DNA from: Emydura subglobosa
Lineage: Eukaryota; Chordata; Testudines; Chelidae
Direction of reading: 5' to 3'
DNA: 64,000 nt
Assembly (NCBI GenBank): GCA_007922225.1
Contig: ML680053.1
Coordinates: 8,168,217-8,232,216, forward strand
Every line of letters starts with the position of its first letter. Positions within the stretch are counted from its first letter, which is position 1. Under the pieces are notes generated by a model, which did not search any database, was not told the DNA's origin, and was given only the letters and a program-made list of their open reading frames with translations. The translations under genes and the position numbers were made by a program. Positions 43,063 through 54,229 of this stretch are shown here, piece after piece.

Positions 43063-46000
43063 CATATATGACAACACATTAGAAGTAGCAAGATAAATGT
43101 GCACTGCAATTAAAGCAAGGAATGCCTGAGGAGTATGGTAATGGCAGACACAGTCTTTTCCCTATAGTTCACTATTCCAAATCCAGTCTTAGGAAGAAGT
43201 GATTAAGGATGATGGTTATACGGTAGCCCATGTTAAAAATCACCTTGAGAATTTATATAAAAGATCAGTGTTGTTAATATTATTAGTCTTAGTCCCATTC
43301 TAACGGGCAACAGCCTCCATCCCAATTAACACAAAGTGGCAATCTCTGCAGAGAGGCCAAAGACAGAATAAATATGGATAATGACCTAATTCTTCCCCTT
43401 CAGACCTTCAATACTGGGGATAATTAAAAGGATGGAAAGTACCCAGCTTGACTCTCTGATCCCAGGTAGAGTCCACAGGGCTGCCATTTAGACAATTGAA
43501 AACAAACATTTTTTTACTTGTAAACTGAGCCTGGCTTGATATGGAAATTATTGAGGTATTAAAAGGATGGTGAATCACAATGCCATTTTTACAAAAGGAT
43601 TTTTCAGAGTAGAACCACACCTTAAAACTAGTTTCTTCAGGTAACTGGTATCTGGACTATAAATTAGAATGAAAGATATCTCAGGTATCCCTGGATAATA
43701 AAAAAACTGGTAATTCCAAATATAGAGGTATTTGGGCCTAGGGTTATTTTTATAGTTATACTTTTGCCTTCAACTTGTTTCTCAATTTAATTTTCAGAAA
43801 TACTGCCTGTCATGTGCAAAAGTGATATTACAGGATCAGAAACTATGGATCTGCCAGTGCCATAACACCCTTTCCAAACAGAACTGAGGAAAAAGTTCTA
43901 GCCAATAACAAAATGACTCAAATGGGTCTGAGTTTCAAATCATTTTTTCCTCCTTTCTTAAATTTTTGGTCAAAATTAAAGGCCCATTTTTAGTGGCTAA
44001 AAAATGCTGTTTTAAACAGAGAGCTCCACAATGCAACAAACCCAACTGCTTTCAAAGTGAAGACTGGCAGATTTGCACAGCTTTGTTACCAATACTACTC
44101 CGAGAAGAAATAATCTCATCATTCAGTGCCCAATCCGGAAACCTGGCCAGGATTACTATAGGGTTTAGCACCACCTGCAGAGTGCAGAGAGCCTCAACTC
44201 CTATTGAAGTCACTTTGCAGGGTGTAACCCTTGGTAAACCCACACACGCAAAGTAAACAGTTGTGAATATCAATACTAATTAATCTAATACTTGCACATC
44301 TCAAATTCGAACAGCTATTAATGTATGTGTGAATATATACTCCTTGGTTTCTTTAATACTAACGAAGAAGGATACAGAAGAATAGCCAAAATCAAGATCT
44401 TCTTTGGACTGACTAAGCATCTAGGGGGTACAATGGATGAGAAGTATAACCAGTACTTCCTTGTAGATAGCACACTAACCTGGATGACTTTCACCTAGTT
44501 TCTGGGTACTGTGCCTTCTGGAAATTAGGATAAAGTTTATTTCTTCTGTTATAATTGAGAAACAGAATGACATATTGTACGTAAATTGAATGCTGACGTC
44601 TCTCATGTTTACTTGAACTTGGCATGCTATCAATCTTTTATGCCCTATGTTTACAGACTCCTCCTTTAAAAAACCAGTATCAATTTTGAACATGGAGCAA
44701 GCTTTAGCAATTTAAATATGGGATCTTGGGTGTAAGCGTAACCCAGGCTGAGGTTATGTGGACTATTGTCACTGTTTAGTGGACATTCAACAGCAGGGTT
44801 AGGGCAAAATCTTGGCTAAAGAAAAGTCAATGATAAACTTGTCATTAATTCAGTGGGACTAAGATTTCACTTTTAGTTTAAACAATGTTTTCAGTAGGAG
44901 AGGTCTTAGTGTGATTGGTTATATAAAGTTTATATAAGTTTATATAAATATAATTTTGGGCATTGTTTGTTTGTTCTGTCTTGTATCCTGCATATCTCCA
45001 AGCAGAAAAATTTCTAACTTGGGCATTAAGCCTGCTACGAGTAACATGCAGACTCACATTCTGCCTCTATTTTTAGCTCCAACTCAGCATGGTTGTATGG
45101 AGAACTGGAAGCAGAATTCTGCCATGAAAAATCATCACTCTGATATCCTCATATTGCATAGCAATGTTGCATCAATCACCAATAACACTGCATTGACTGT
45201 GGCATTGATGCAACCTTCTGAGATAAATGTTACGATTAGTGCTGGTTAAATTTTTTAGGTTTTTTTTTTATTTCAACATTTTTTCATGAAAATTTACCAT
45301 CACTTTCTGACCAGGTCCAGGAACAAGGCATTGACAGGATATTATGCCCTGAATATTTTGTGGCTCTCTATGACTTTATTCAGTTAAATATATCTCTTTC
45401 TTTTGAAGTCAGGGGGAATTCTGGATAGACGGCACATCTGTAATTTAGGCCCTAGGTACCTCATGCTGGAAATGTAGATCAATGCAGTGTTATCTTCCTA
45501 TCTATGAAAACAGCTTTAGAAATCTGTGGTCAGAGAGGTCTGAACTGCTCCTATGGAACTCCTGGGGTGTTGACTCTGAAACCAAATAACATCATCTTTC
45601 CATGTCAATGCTATGTCTTTGCAGCTCATTTGAGCAGAATCATTGAGCTAGTGCACTTCTCGAACACTTTTTGATATGATTGCTGATACAGGAGTTGCAG
45701 GCAGAGAGGTGGCTGGATGTGGAAAATGGTGGCTAAGATGAAGAACAAAGGAATTCAAACCCCTCCAAAAATTCAAGTCATCTCTGGTCTTGCCCATGAA
45801 TGGACATGAAAATCCCCTCCCTTAAAGCTTCAACTCCCTTCTGGGTGCCAAAATCCCACATGTGACTTTTCATGCACTGTCACCTAATGTCCTGGTGTGC
45901 CATGTAAATGAAGATGTCTTATCATGGAATTTAGGTCCCCCTAGACACAAGGAAACTTGTCCCTAGTCTTTTGAACTCATTGCTGTAAGAAATGAGCAAT

Positions 46001-47000
46001 TCTAGTAAGTTGTCTTATAATAATATTCTGGTTTTAAATAGCATTCAGGATGAACCGTCAGTTGTTCACATTGAGGCATGGTATATGTTTAAAAGCCTGA
46101 AGTTAAAACCCCTTTATAAATGCAATAGACCTGACTATCAAATTCACAATATAATGATCATGTGGCTAATAAAGAGAAATCTTCTTTTGAAATCCTATTC
46201 AGAGTTTAATACCAAATTCAATGTATCCAAAAGTAACTGAGTAGGATTCAAACCTACAAGTATAAAAGCCCTAAATATGGTGCTAGACCCATGGTATTAA
46301 ATTATGGTGTCAGAAACATGAATGTAATATGCAGTCAGTGGTATAAATAACTGAAAAGAGATTATAGGTGTAACTAGTTGTAGAATGTAATTAAAAGTAG
46401 TGTGTATACAGAGTAAGAGAATATATGGCACTAAATCTAATAGCACCATCTTGTTTTTCAGCTCTACGCTAATAAGTTAAATCTACAGCATTTCGAAGGA
46501 CATATGACCATAAATAGCACAAACATATGCAAAGTAGAAATCTATTAGCTTTTATGTTATAAGTGAAAAAATTACATGATTCCCTTACTGAGATAAGTAG
46601 TAAAAAACTAAACAATTTTAACAGAGTCATACAGCATCTTCGCTGCACATTACATTGTGCTGTATGTTAAATTATGCACACTTCTATTAGCATAATGTTT
46701 TGAAGATAATTTATTTCCCCCATGTCAATGACAGGACCCAGAAAGATCCCTGAGATATGACATGTATTATCCATAAGTGCTTCCATCCAGGCATATTTTC
46801 CTGTTGTAAGGAGCTTAAATATAACAAACCCACATTTCTTTTGCTTAAGCTATCACAGTATCATCATATACAAATCTGAATAGATTCATTAATAGCTTGT
46901 GATTTGCTTCCCTAATATCAAGCATTTTCTGCTCTCCCAAAAAGCTGGTCAGGTCTTTATAACTCCGTTTCATTAAGATTTAATAGTATTTATTGTCATT
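43063..47000. other. Long repeat-poor stretch
   Basis: No coding signature. Small repeat-like pieces only: 44110-44225 (a possible fold-back with CTATTGAAGTCACTTTGC) and 45233-45310 (AT-rich end resembling the 15073 repeat). The rest looks unique. Confidence 0.45.
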
Positions 47001-47004
47001 ATGA

Positions 47005-47540
47005 ATTATAACTTATTTATATTACACTAGAACCTAGAGGCTCCAATCAAGGATCTGGGTCACATTGCACTAGAAGCTGGACAATGAAAAAAAAGGTTTT
47101 CCCTCCCTCACAGAGTTTAAAATCTAAGATTTGGACCAGGTGAAACAGGTAGAAGAAATACAAAATGGTTGTATGAGGGCACAGAAGGAGTAGGCAATAG
47201 GAACAGTATAAAACAAGTATATTTTACATAACCATAGTCTCAGCCTCACCATTATCATGGCAGTGTTCTACAGGCATTGCAGTGGTGAAGGGCCTTAAAA
47301 GTGATGTGATGGAGAATAGGAGTGCTAATGGAGGGATGCAAAGAGTGTGGCAACATCTTCAGACCGGTGAAGGCTTGAGGAGGGCTCATTGTTGGAAGAG
47401 TCAAGTCCAGAGAGAAAGCACCTGTGTACAGAGATAGACTTGCGTTAGCAAAGAGATGGTAGTCAGGTCACATATGCAGATAAGAGTGGCTGGTGTGTAG
47501 AGGATGAAGAGGTGGGAACCAAGGACAGAAGAATAGATGC
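47005..47540 (-). mobile_element. Old LINE/SINE tail and flanking repeat, antisense
   Basis: ACTAGAACCTAGAGGCTCCA and ACAGAGTTTAAAATCTAAG are the antisense LINE/SINE tail. The following GTGAAGGGCCTTAAAAGTGA and AATGGAGGGATGCAAAGAG belong to a repeat that I have seen linked to this tail in reptiles. Highly diverged. Confidence 0.55.
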
Positions 47541-47639
47541 TACTCTGTCCTCAAAATCCTGTGGACCTCTATAGACCATTGATGGACCATGGACAGAAGC
47601 TTCAGAAACATTAAAGTAAAATGAAATTTAAGATTTCAG

Positions 47640-47752
47640 TTTAATATTTCAAATGGGAATTAATTCAGGGAAGTCCTATGGCCTATGTTATGCAGGAGGT
47701 CAGACTACATGATGACAGTGGTCCCTTCTGGCCTTATAATCTATGTGAAATA
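47640..47752 (+). mobile_element. Old CR1/L3-type LINE 3' end
   Basis: GTTATGCAGGAGGTCAGACT followed by ACATGATGACAGTGGTCCC and TTCTGGCCTTATAATCTATG. Same subfamily as 25432-25656. Confidence 0.8.
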
Positions 47753-48080
47753 ACATTCGTGCCATAATTGAAATCAATTTCCTCATGCTCAAAAAGGAGA
47801 TAGTAATTGAACAGGAAGAGCTCCTTGCAGTACAGAGCTCAGGAAGGCTCACAGCTCATGCAGTATGGGGCATGCCAAAATCTATGCCTACATTATGCAA
47901 TCACCGTAGCTCACTGTTCCCAGACCAACTCTTCCATTCTAATAACACATAGAAACGAATTTAAGAGAGATGTCTTGAAAGATTCATAATGCTCCCCCAC
48001 AACCTTGCACATTTGTTTCAATTGCATTCTCTGGTGTAAATACTAATATTCAGATTAAAATGTGAGACAATCATTTTAAA
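47753..48080. other. No recognisable gene or repeat
   Basis: Short unique stretch. Confidence 0.45.
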
Positions 48081-48215
48081 TCATAGAATCATAGAATATT
48101 AATGTTGGAAGGGACCTCAGGAGGTCATCTAGTCCAACTCCCTGCTCAAAGCAAAACTAAACTCAGCTAAATCATCCTAGCCAGGGCTTTGTCAAGCCGT
48201 AGCTTAAACACCTGA
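48081..48215 (-). mobile_element. CR1 LINE 3' end, antisense, short
   Basis: AATCATAGAATCATAGAATA, then GGGACCTCAGGAGGTCATCT and GCCAGGGCTTTGTCAAGCC. About 135 bp of the young subfamily. Confidence 0.92.
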
Positions 48216-49421
48216 GAAATATTTTATTAGACATTCTTGTGCAACAAAGTTGGAATGTTGGTTTCTGTGTATTTCAGTGAGGACGGATTATTTTTTCTTG
48301 CGTGGGATAGGGGATGTTGGGTAAGGAGGAAAGGAAAAACCTCTACATATTTTTAGTTTAAGAGCATGATGGGCACTTCACTTCTCAGATACAGGCAGCA
48401 GCCAAAGAGAAACAGATGCAGGACCTGATTCTCCCCTCTGTTGTGCCATTCTTCAACCAAACACCTGCTCATTGAATTATTTCAAAACTAGAGAGACCAT
48501 TATAATCTGATCTCCCAAACAACAATCCAGAGCTTTTCACCCAGTGCAGTGGTGGGAAGTGTTCCACCAAAGGCCATTTGTAGTCAAGAAAAGTGCTTTG
48601 TGAGTAACAAGTACAAGACCAGACCATTTCTGGAAGAATCTTCAATATACACCACAGATAAGCAAATGTTGATCATGGTATGTTTGTATAGGCTACTCCC
48701 ATACATTTCCCAGATGTTACTACCCTAGTTTTATCTAACCCCTAAGAACATAATTGTATTCAACAGGCATTCAGAAAATGTATATAAGAGTTAAAGATTG
48801 TCTAAGTGAAAAATAGATTGTTCTTTCAAGAAAAGGTTTCATTTCCCCCCCCTGGAATTTTCATAGTAAAAGTCTCTCAGGACAGCTGATAAAAAGAAGT
48901 TGAAGTGTTTAATCTATAGATTTATCTAGAACTGCAAATAACCTGCACAAGAAGTCGTAATTCATAGGAGACAAAGAAAATGGTCTCAGTTCCAAGTAAT
49001 GAATCAGGCATTTTCTTTTTGAATTGTTATTTAAGTTTGGCAGGTTTACAGAGTTTTGAAACATTGCACACATTGACTTAGTCTTTTTTTTTAATTGCAC
49101 GTTAACCTAATATATTGTCACGCTCTCCAACAGGATGATGTATGTCCGTTTCTTTCCTCCATCAAGTTCAGTACTGGAGGCCATTTATCTTCAAAAGAAG
49201 ACAACTCCCATTGCAGCAAGGAAGGAGTCTCTTCCATGCAGAGCTGAGATTTTATTTGGCATTTCAAGTCTTTATGCTTTGGTTTTGTTTCCTTCCTTTT
49301 AATCCACTGAATTATCTTAGAACACAGCAGCTTTTGCCATCATCAGTACGATCAGTCAATCCTTTATTTGTATTCTTCTTAATCCAGAGGATGAATTTTC
49401 AAATGCTCACAGTGCTGGCCT
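48216..49421. other. No recognisable gene or repeat
   Basis: Unassigned, with a C-run near 48844. No coding evidence. Confidence 0.45.
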
Positions 49422-49495
49422 AACTCTGCTGCTATTGATATCAATGGTAAATCTCTCATCATCTTCAGTGGGAGAAGAGTTAGGCCAAAGCTTAC
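49422..49495. repeat. Fold-back repeat
   Basis: TGGCCTAACTCTGCTG at the left pairs with AGAAGAGTTAGGCCA at the right; TTGATATCAATGG lies in the loop side. Clear short palindrome. Confidence 0.75.
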
Positions 49496-49857
49496 TGCTT
49501 TTGAAACTCTCACCCACAATCTTTAAAAGAATCTCAATTTTATGGACACTGATCTTATAAACAATCAGTTATGCAAACCATTTTTCCTGAAGGGGGGGAA
49601 AAACACATAACAAAAGTGATGTTGATGAAGAACAAATCGACATCCCTTCACATTCTGATGCATTCCAAGTACTAGAAATAGTTTTGCAGTGGTTTGAAGG
49701 AGAAGAAGAAAGTGATGCAACGCACCATACTGCAACTTATGCACTATACCTACTATAATTTTGAGATGTTCAATTTTATGAACTCTTCAATCCCCAATCA
49801 GTTAAAAAAACAGAGGTTCTACTGTCCAATTTCTAGGTATGGTGGACAAAATTTACA

Positions 49858-49925
49858 AACTTGGGTGTCAAAAGTTAGGCACCTAAATCCATATTTAGGC
49901 AACTAAATTTTCTGATTTTTCAGAG
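49858..49925. repeat. Short fold-back repeat
   Basis: AAGTTAGGCACCTAAATCC pairs loosely with ATTTAGGCAACTAAATTT. Fragment of a GTGCCTAA-type repeat. Confidence 0.5.
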
Positions 49926-50199
49926 TTGCTGGACAGTCACCATTCCTGCTGGACCCTACAAACAGGGAAATTACCTAATGGCAACTTTTATATTTATACA
50001 GCCTGCAATGAAGGTAGTCAAATTCCACTGTCATCCAGAGCATGCGATTGTTGCAGGGGTCAGGAATTTTCTCCCGCATACAGCAATGCAGGACAGCTAG
50101 AACATCAGGGTGCAGTTCACCTTCCTCTAAAATATAACACTTTGGCTACTGCTAGAAGATCCCAGACTAGAGCCAGTTGAACATTTTCTATCTGCACTA
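49926..50199. other. No recognisable gene or repeat
   Basis: An 84-codon plus frame (49926-50180) shows no family motif; treated as non-coding. Confidence 0.4.
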
Positions 50200-50670
50200 T
50201 TTTTCATAGTTAATTGGGTTTTTGACCAAACAATTTTTTAATGAAAATGGTCTGCTTTTTATGGAAAATATTGATTTTTCATCAAAAAATGGAATATACC
50301 AGAACTGAAATATCTCAGTTTGTATATTCTGCTACAGTGTTTCATGGGGCTTATAATTCGGCTGCCCCATTCTCTGTTATGAGCCAGAGTTCCTGGGCAT
50401 ACTACGCCTCTCATAACACACTCCACCCAGGAACTCCCATGATGGACTGCTTCCCATGATGCACTCCAAGAGGTGAGATAATGATACGTTATGGGAGATG
50501 TAGTCCAAGTAGGAAGCGAGGCCTATACAGGGGAATGGGAGCATGAGGCACCCAAATTACAATTCCCACAATGCACTGCACAGTATTGACAAATCTATGT
50601 ATTTTAGTTTTCAGCTTAAGTATTTTGGTATTTTCATTTTTGCTGAAAAAACCAACTTTTCCATGGAAAT
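50200..50670. mobile_element. Fold-back repeat with AT-rich arms, copy 2
   Basis: Shares with 15073-15420 the interior words GGAGATGTAGTCCAAG and GGAATGGGAGCATGAG followed by ATTACAATTCCCAC. It has AT-rich arms (TTTTTGACCAAACAATTTTT at left, AAAAAACCAACTTTTCC at right). An inner inverted pair (AACTCCCATGATGG) is also visible. Confidence 0.6.
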
Positions 50671-52150
50671 ATTTTTTCCCAGTGATCTCTGTTCCAGACT
50701 TGCTTTTCTGATCTTGTATGGCAAATCCTATGTTCCTGGCATGATTGTATAATTCTGTGTAAGAGATGAGAAAAAAAGTTATTCTTCAGCGTTCCTGGAA
50801 ACCAGTAAAATGTTTTCAACAATACTGTCATGACATGGCCTAAAATCTCTTCTGTGAGCCCATTCAACATCAGATGCCCTCTCCCCAAATCAACCAAACA
50901 CCTGCTCATTGAATTAATGCAAACAAATTAAAACCTATTTATAACTATGCCAGGAACTAGGTCACCAGACAGGACGACAGGAGAAGAGTGACTTTCTGGT
51001 TAACGGACAGATCTGACACAGCAAAGTATTTTCCTTTCTAGACAGTGTGTTTCTCAGTGATCATACGCTTCTCTTCTTGTCCCTCTCTGTGTTGTATGAA
51101 GTAATTTCTACCAAATAACTGCAATATACGTATATCAATCAGTACATAAAGCTCCTGGTGACCAATTAAATTTTATCATTTAGGATCCAGCCCACTGGAT
51201 CAAAATGTAAAAGCTTTTCTCTCTCATACTACCTATATATCAAAATTGTTATCTACATAGAAATCCCTTCAGAATAAGCAAGAAGTTCAGCAAACTGGAC
51301 CAATCTAGAAATATTTAGTAAACCTTTTGCCATCTCCCCCACCCATCCACTGCAACTTCAGAGATGCTGGGATCCAGGTCTGAGCCAATCCTGGTTGTGG
51401 TTTAGCCTCCATTGCAAGGCCAAAAAGTACCTCTTCTCCTCATTGTATCCAGAGATATGAGCCTGTCCTAAACTGAATCCTTATACACACAGCCAGCAGG
51501 ACTTTTTCCACTAATTTAACAAGCACTGGATCATGCTTCCAGTTACCACCACCTCAAAACATAGTGGTTCAGATTAAATGTAATCCAGAGTACACTTGAC
51601 ATGCATTTTTCCAAACCAAAACACATCTCCTGTTTTTTGCCCATCTCTTTTCAGTACGACACACAAAATGTTTGTATTATTAAGTAAGTGCAGGCAGCTT
51701 TCAGGTTCATTTCAAATAGCTAAATCCAAGTCAAATAATATAGAACAACTTCCTATTCTGAAACCCTTTGATGTGCTAATGCAGCAGTGTAAATTTCAGA
51801 CTTGAATCCAGATTAATATACATTAATTACTCACAAAATAGGTGAGGGTCTCTCAGTTTTACTGCCCTCATTTACAGATGAAAGACACAACTCATCCCTG
51901 ACATCAAAAATATTGTTTAACCTGTTGAATTTATCAGAAGGAATAAGCCCATGTTGCAATTAAAATAATTGTTAATTGTCAACGTTTTAAAACTTTGTCA
52001 AGCATTTGAAGAGTAGTGTAATGACCAGCTTTGTATATGACTGCAGACGCTTGAGGGAATTAATGGGAAGTGGTATGAACAATAATAAATCCTGCCATGT
52101 AAGTATGAAAACTTGGAACAGATCCTTAGCACAGCCAGTAGAAGTATTCA
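50671..52150. other. No recognisable gene or repeat
   Basis: Unique sequence, no coding evidence. Confidence 0.5.
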
Positions 52151-52154
52151 TTAT

Positions 52155-52300
52155 GAATAATGGGCCAAATTCTGCCATTCTTATTCACATTGAGTAATGC
52201 TCTACTCCATGAATAGCCCCACTGAAAGCAAGGGAACTAGTTGTAGAATAAAGTATTATTCAACAACTTGTGTTAGGATACCAGAATCTGACCCAATATT
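52155..52300. repeat. Fold-back repeat
   Basis: TGGGCCAAATTCTGCC at left and its inverted partner CCAGAATCTGACCCA at right enclose GCCCCACTGAAAGC. Diverged arms. Confidence 0.65.
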
Positions 52301-52324
52301 TATTACTAATTTAGGACATGCTTA

Positions 52325-52445
52325 TAAAAGCCCTTATGCATATGCATAATTTTATTAATGGGAGTAGTCCCACAAAAGTCAATGAGGGCTACTCAAATGA
52401 GTAAAATTATGCAGATGCATAAATGTTTGTGGGATCAGAGCCTTA
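52325..52445. repeat. Fold-back repeat
   Basis: TTATGCATATGCATAATTTT with GGGAGTAGTCCCAC pairs with GGGCTACTCAAATGAGTAA and AATTATGCAGATGCATAA, around AAAGTCAATGAG. Clear palindrome. Confidence 0.75.
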
Positions 52446-52596
52446 GCTGCCATTTTTGGTTAGCAAATCATTTGGGAACCAATCCTGATTTCTGCAAACA
52501 TATTAATTATTTGTAAGTATTGGCTGAATAACTTCAATGATAATTGTAAGCCTATTGATTGTTCACAAACTGTTTCCTTGAGACGGTCAGTATTTG

Positions 52597-52718
52597 TTAT
52601 TAATGATATGTGACTGGTCACCTAAAAATTATGGTATTGTTTCTATTCATTGATTAGATGCTGAAGGTTCTAAAGAGGAAAACAACAAAGGATGGATAAA
52701 AAAAAAACAATTTACAGG
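52597..52718 (+). repeat. Direct duplication, copy 1
   Basis: About 122 bp (contains GTTCTAAAGAGGAAAACAAC) repeated at 53459-53579 with few substitutions. No coding capacity. Confidence 0.92.
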
Positions 52719-53337
52719 CTGGTTTTCAAATGAATATTCTTGTTAAAAAGCTGTGAAATTTAGAATTCTCATTCTCATAGGAACAACTAATACAATCCCA
52801 AGGCAATGGAACTATACTAGGTATTGATCCAATCTGTTTGTGTATCTCAACATTTCCATTTTATTTCAACTGGAAATAGAATTTTCAGCCGTTAATGGGT
52901 TTTGTCCTGTCTTCAGACTCAAAGAGCTAGATTCTGCTTCCCTTCAAATCAATAACAAAACTTCCCTTGTCTTTGGTGGGAGAGGAACTGGGCCCTAATT
53001 GAGAACTTCTCCAATAATGATTGGGTTACATGAAAGAATTTCCTTACTCTCTCAGCCAACACAAATGTGTTTGATAAAATGATATTGTTTGTCCATAGTT
53101 ATCCTGCAAAACCCCCTCATTTATTGACAAGTAAATTGTTTTGAAGTTACTTTTTCAACACAAAACGTTTTTCCTCCTTTGAAACATGAAGCAAAGAACA
53201 TTCCCAAGTCATCTTGGTTGAAGGACATCACTTTTACCAATGTCATAAATACACTGGAAAGCCTATACACATTCTCAGTTAGCTGTTGTGTCAGAGATGT
53301 TGGCGTCACTCTGAAGAAAAAGCAAATCATTATTGAG
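52719..53337. other. Segment between duplicated copies
   Basis: AT-rich, non-coding. 52925-52998 resembles a fold-back fragment (GCTAGATTCTGCTTCCC). Otherwise unassigned. Confidence 0.4.
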
Positions 53338-53457
53338 TTCCAGAGGGCTGTGTTAGTCTGTTTTTAGCAAAACAGCGAGAGTCCTGTGGCACCTTAAAGA
53401 CTAACACATTTATTTGGGCATAAGCTTTCCTGGGAAGAAACCCACTTTGTCGGATGA
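53338..53457 (-). mobile_element. Hammerhead-bearing element, third copy
   Basis: On the minus strand it starts with the hammerhead motif and continues to GTCTTTAAGGTGCCACAGGA, then GACTAACACAGCCCTCTGG. It is longer than the two CR1-nested copies and includes a region they lack. ATTATT occurs at both sides (53329-53334 and 53458-53463), a possible target duplication. Confidence 0.75.
53418..53456 (-). ncRNA. Degraded hammerhead ribozyme motif
   Basis: Minus strand CCGACAA (plus 53447-53453) stands where CTGACGA is expected, with two changed core bases. Stem II GGG/CCC, GAAAGCTT (plus 53422-53429) and a 3-bp stem I (CAT/ATG) remain. Expected to be inactive. Confidence 0.55.
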
Positions 53458-53458
53458 A

Positions 53459-53579
53459 TTATTAGTGATGTGTGATTGGTCACTTAATTATTATGGTATT
53501 GTTTCTATTCCTTGATTAGATTCTGAAGGTTCTAAAGAGGAAAACAACAAAGGATGGATAAAAATAACCAATTTATAGG
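53459..53579 (+). repeat. Direct duplication, copy 2
   Basis: Begins immediately after the hammerhead-bearing element. Differs from copy 1 by scattered substitutions and a shorter A-run near 53560. Confidence 0.92.
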
Positions 53580-54226
53580 ATATAAATAATTATTTACAGG
53601 AATAAATTCACAGAAATAAATCATTATTCATTGCTTTGGCATTCATAGTAATAGTATTAGCCATGATTAACTCAATTTGTACCAAGGTGGATGCACCATT
53701 TACTGGATAGCACTTCACTAGGAAGTTTAGTACAGTTCATACTCTCCATTTCTGGCTGTAAATAATTATTTAAATGAACAAGAGCAGCATTTAAAACTAC
53801 ACTAGGTGGGTCAAAAGTGTGACCAGTATTATTTACTCTCAAGCTTCAAAGTAAAAGCAGTGATGACAGGGTTCTGAGAGCAAGGTTGAAGAAGTCTGAG
53901 GCACAGGTTGAGGTCTCATCCATCCTTCCAGCTGAGGATAAATGTCCAGACGAGTGACCCACACATCTGGGGGATGAATGCATGGCTGCACAGATGGTGT
54001 CGAGTGGAGGGCTTTGGATCGTTTGACAATAGGATGTGGTTCCAGGAAGAAGGTTTGTGGACAAGAAATCATGGACAAGTTGTGGACAACTTTTCCAGCT
54101 GGTGAAGAAGGGGAAGAGCATCTACTTGCCAAGCTACTGAGGAGGGCAGGCAGTTTCTCAAGAAGAGAATACGAAAGAACATCTGGAAAGTGTCTCAGTG
54201 TGAAGGAAAGATAGGAAGAATAGTCA
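53580..54226. other. Unassigned; moderately GC-rich segment 53836-54226
   Basis: 53836-54226 is open in several overlapping frames on both strands, so no frame stands out. It lies directly upstream of a sense CR1 and could be its 5' part, another repeat, or unique sequence. Confidence 0.35.
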
Positions 54227-54229
54227 GAG

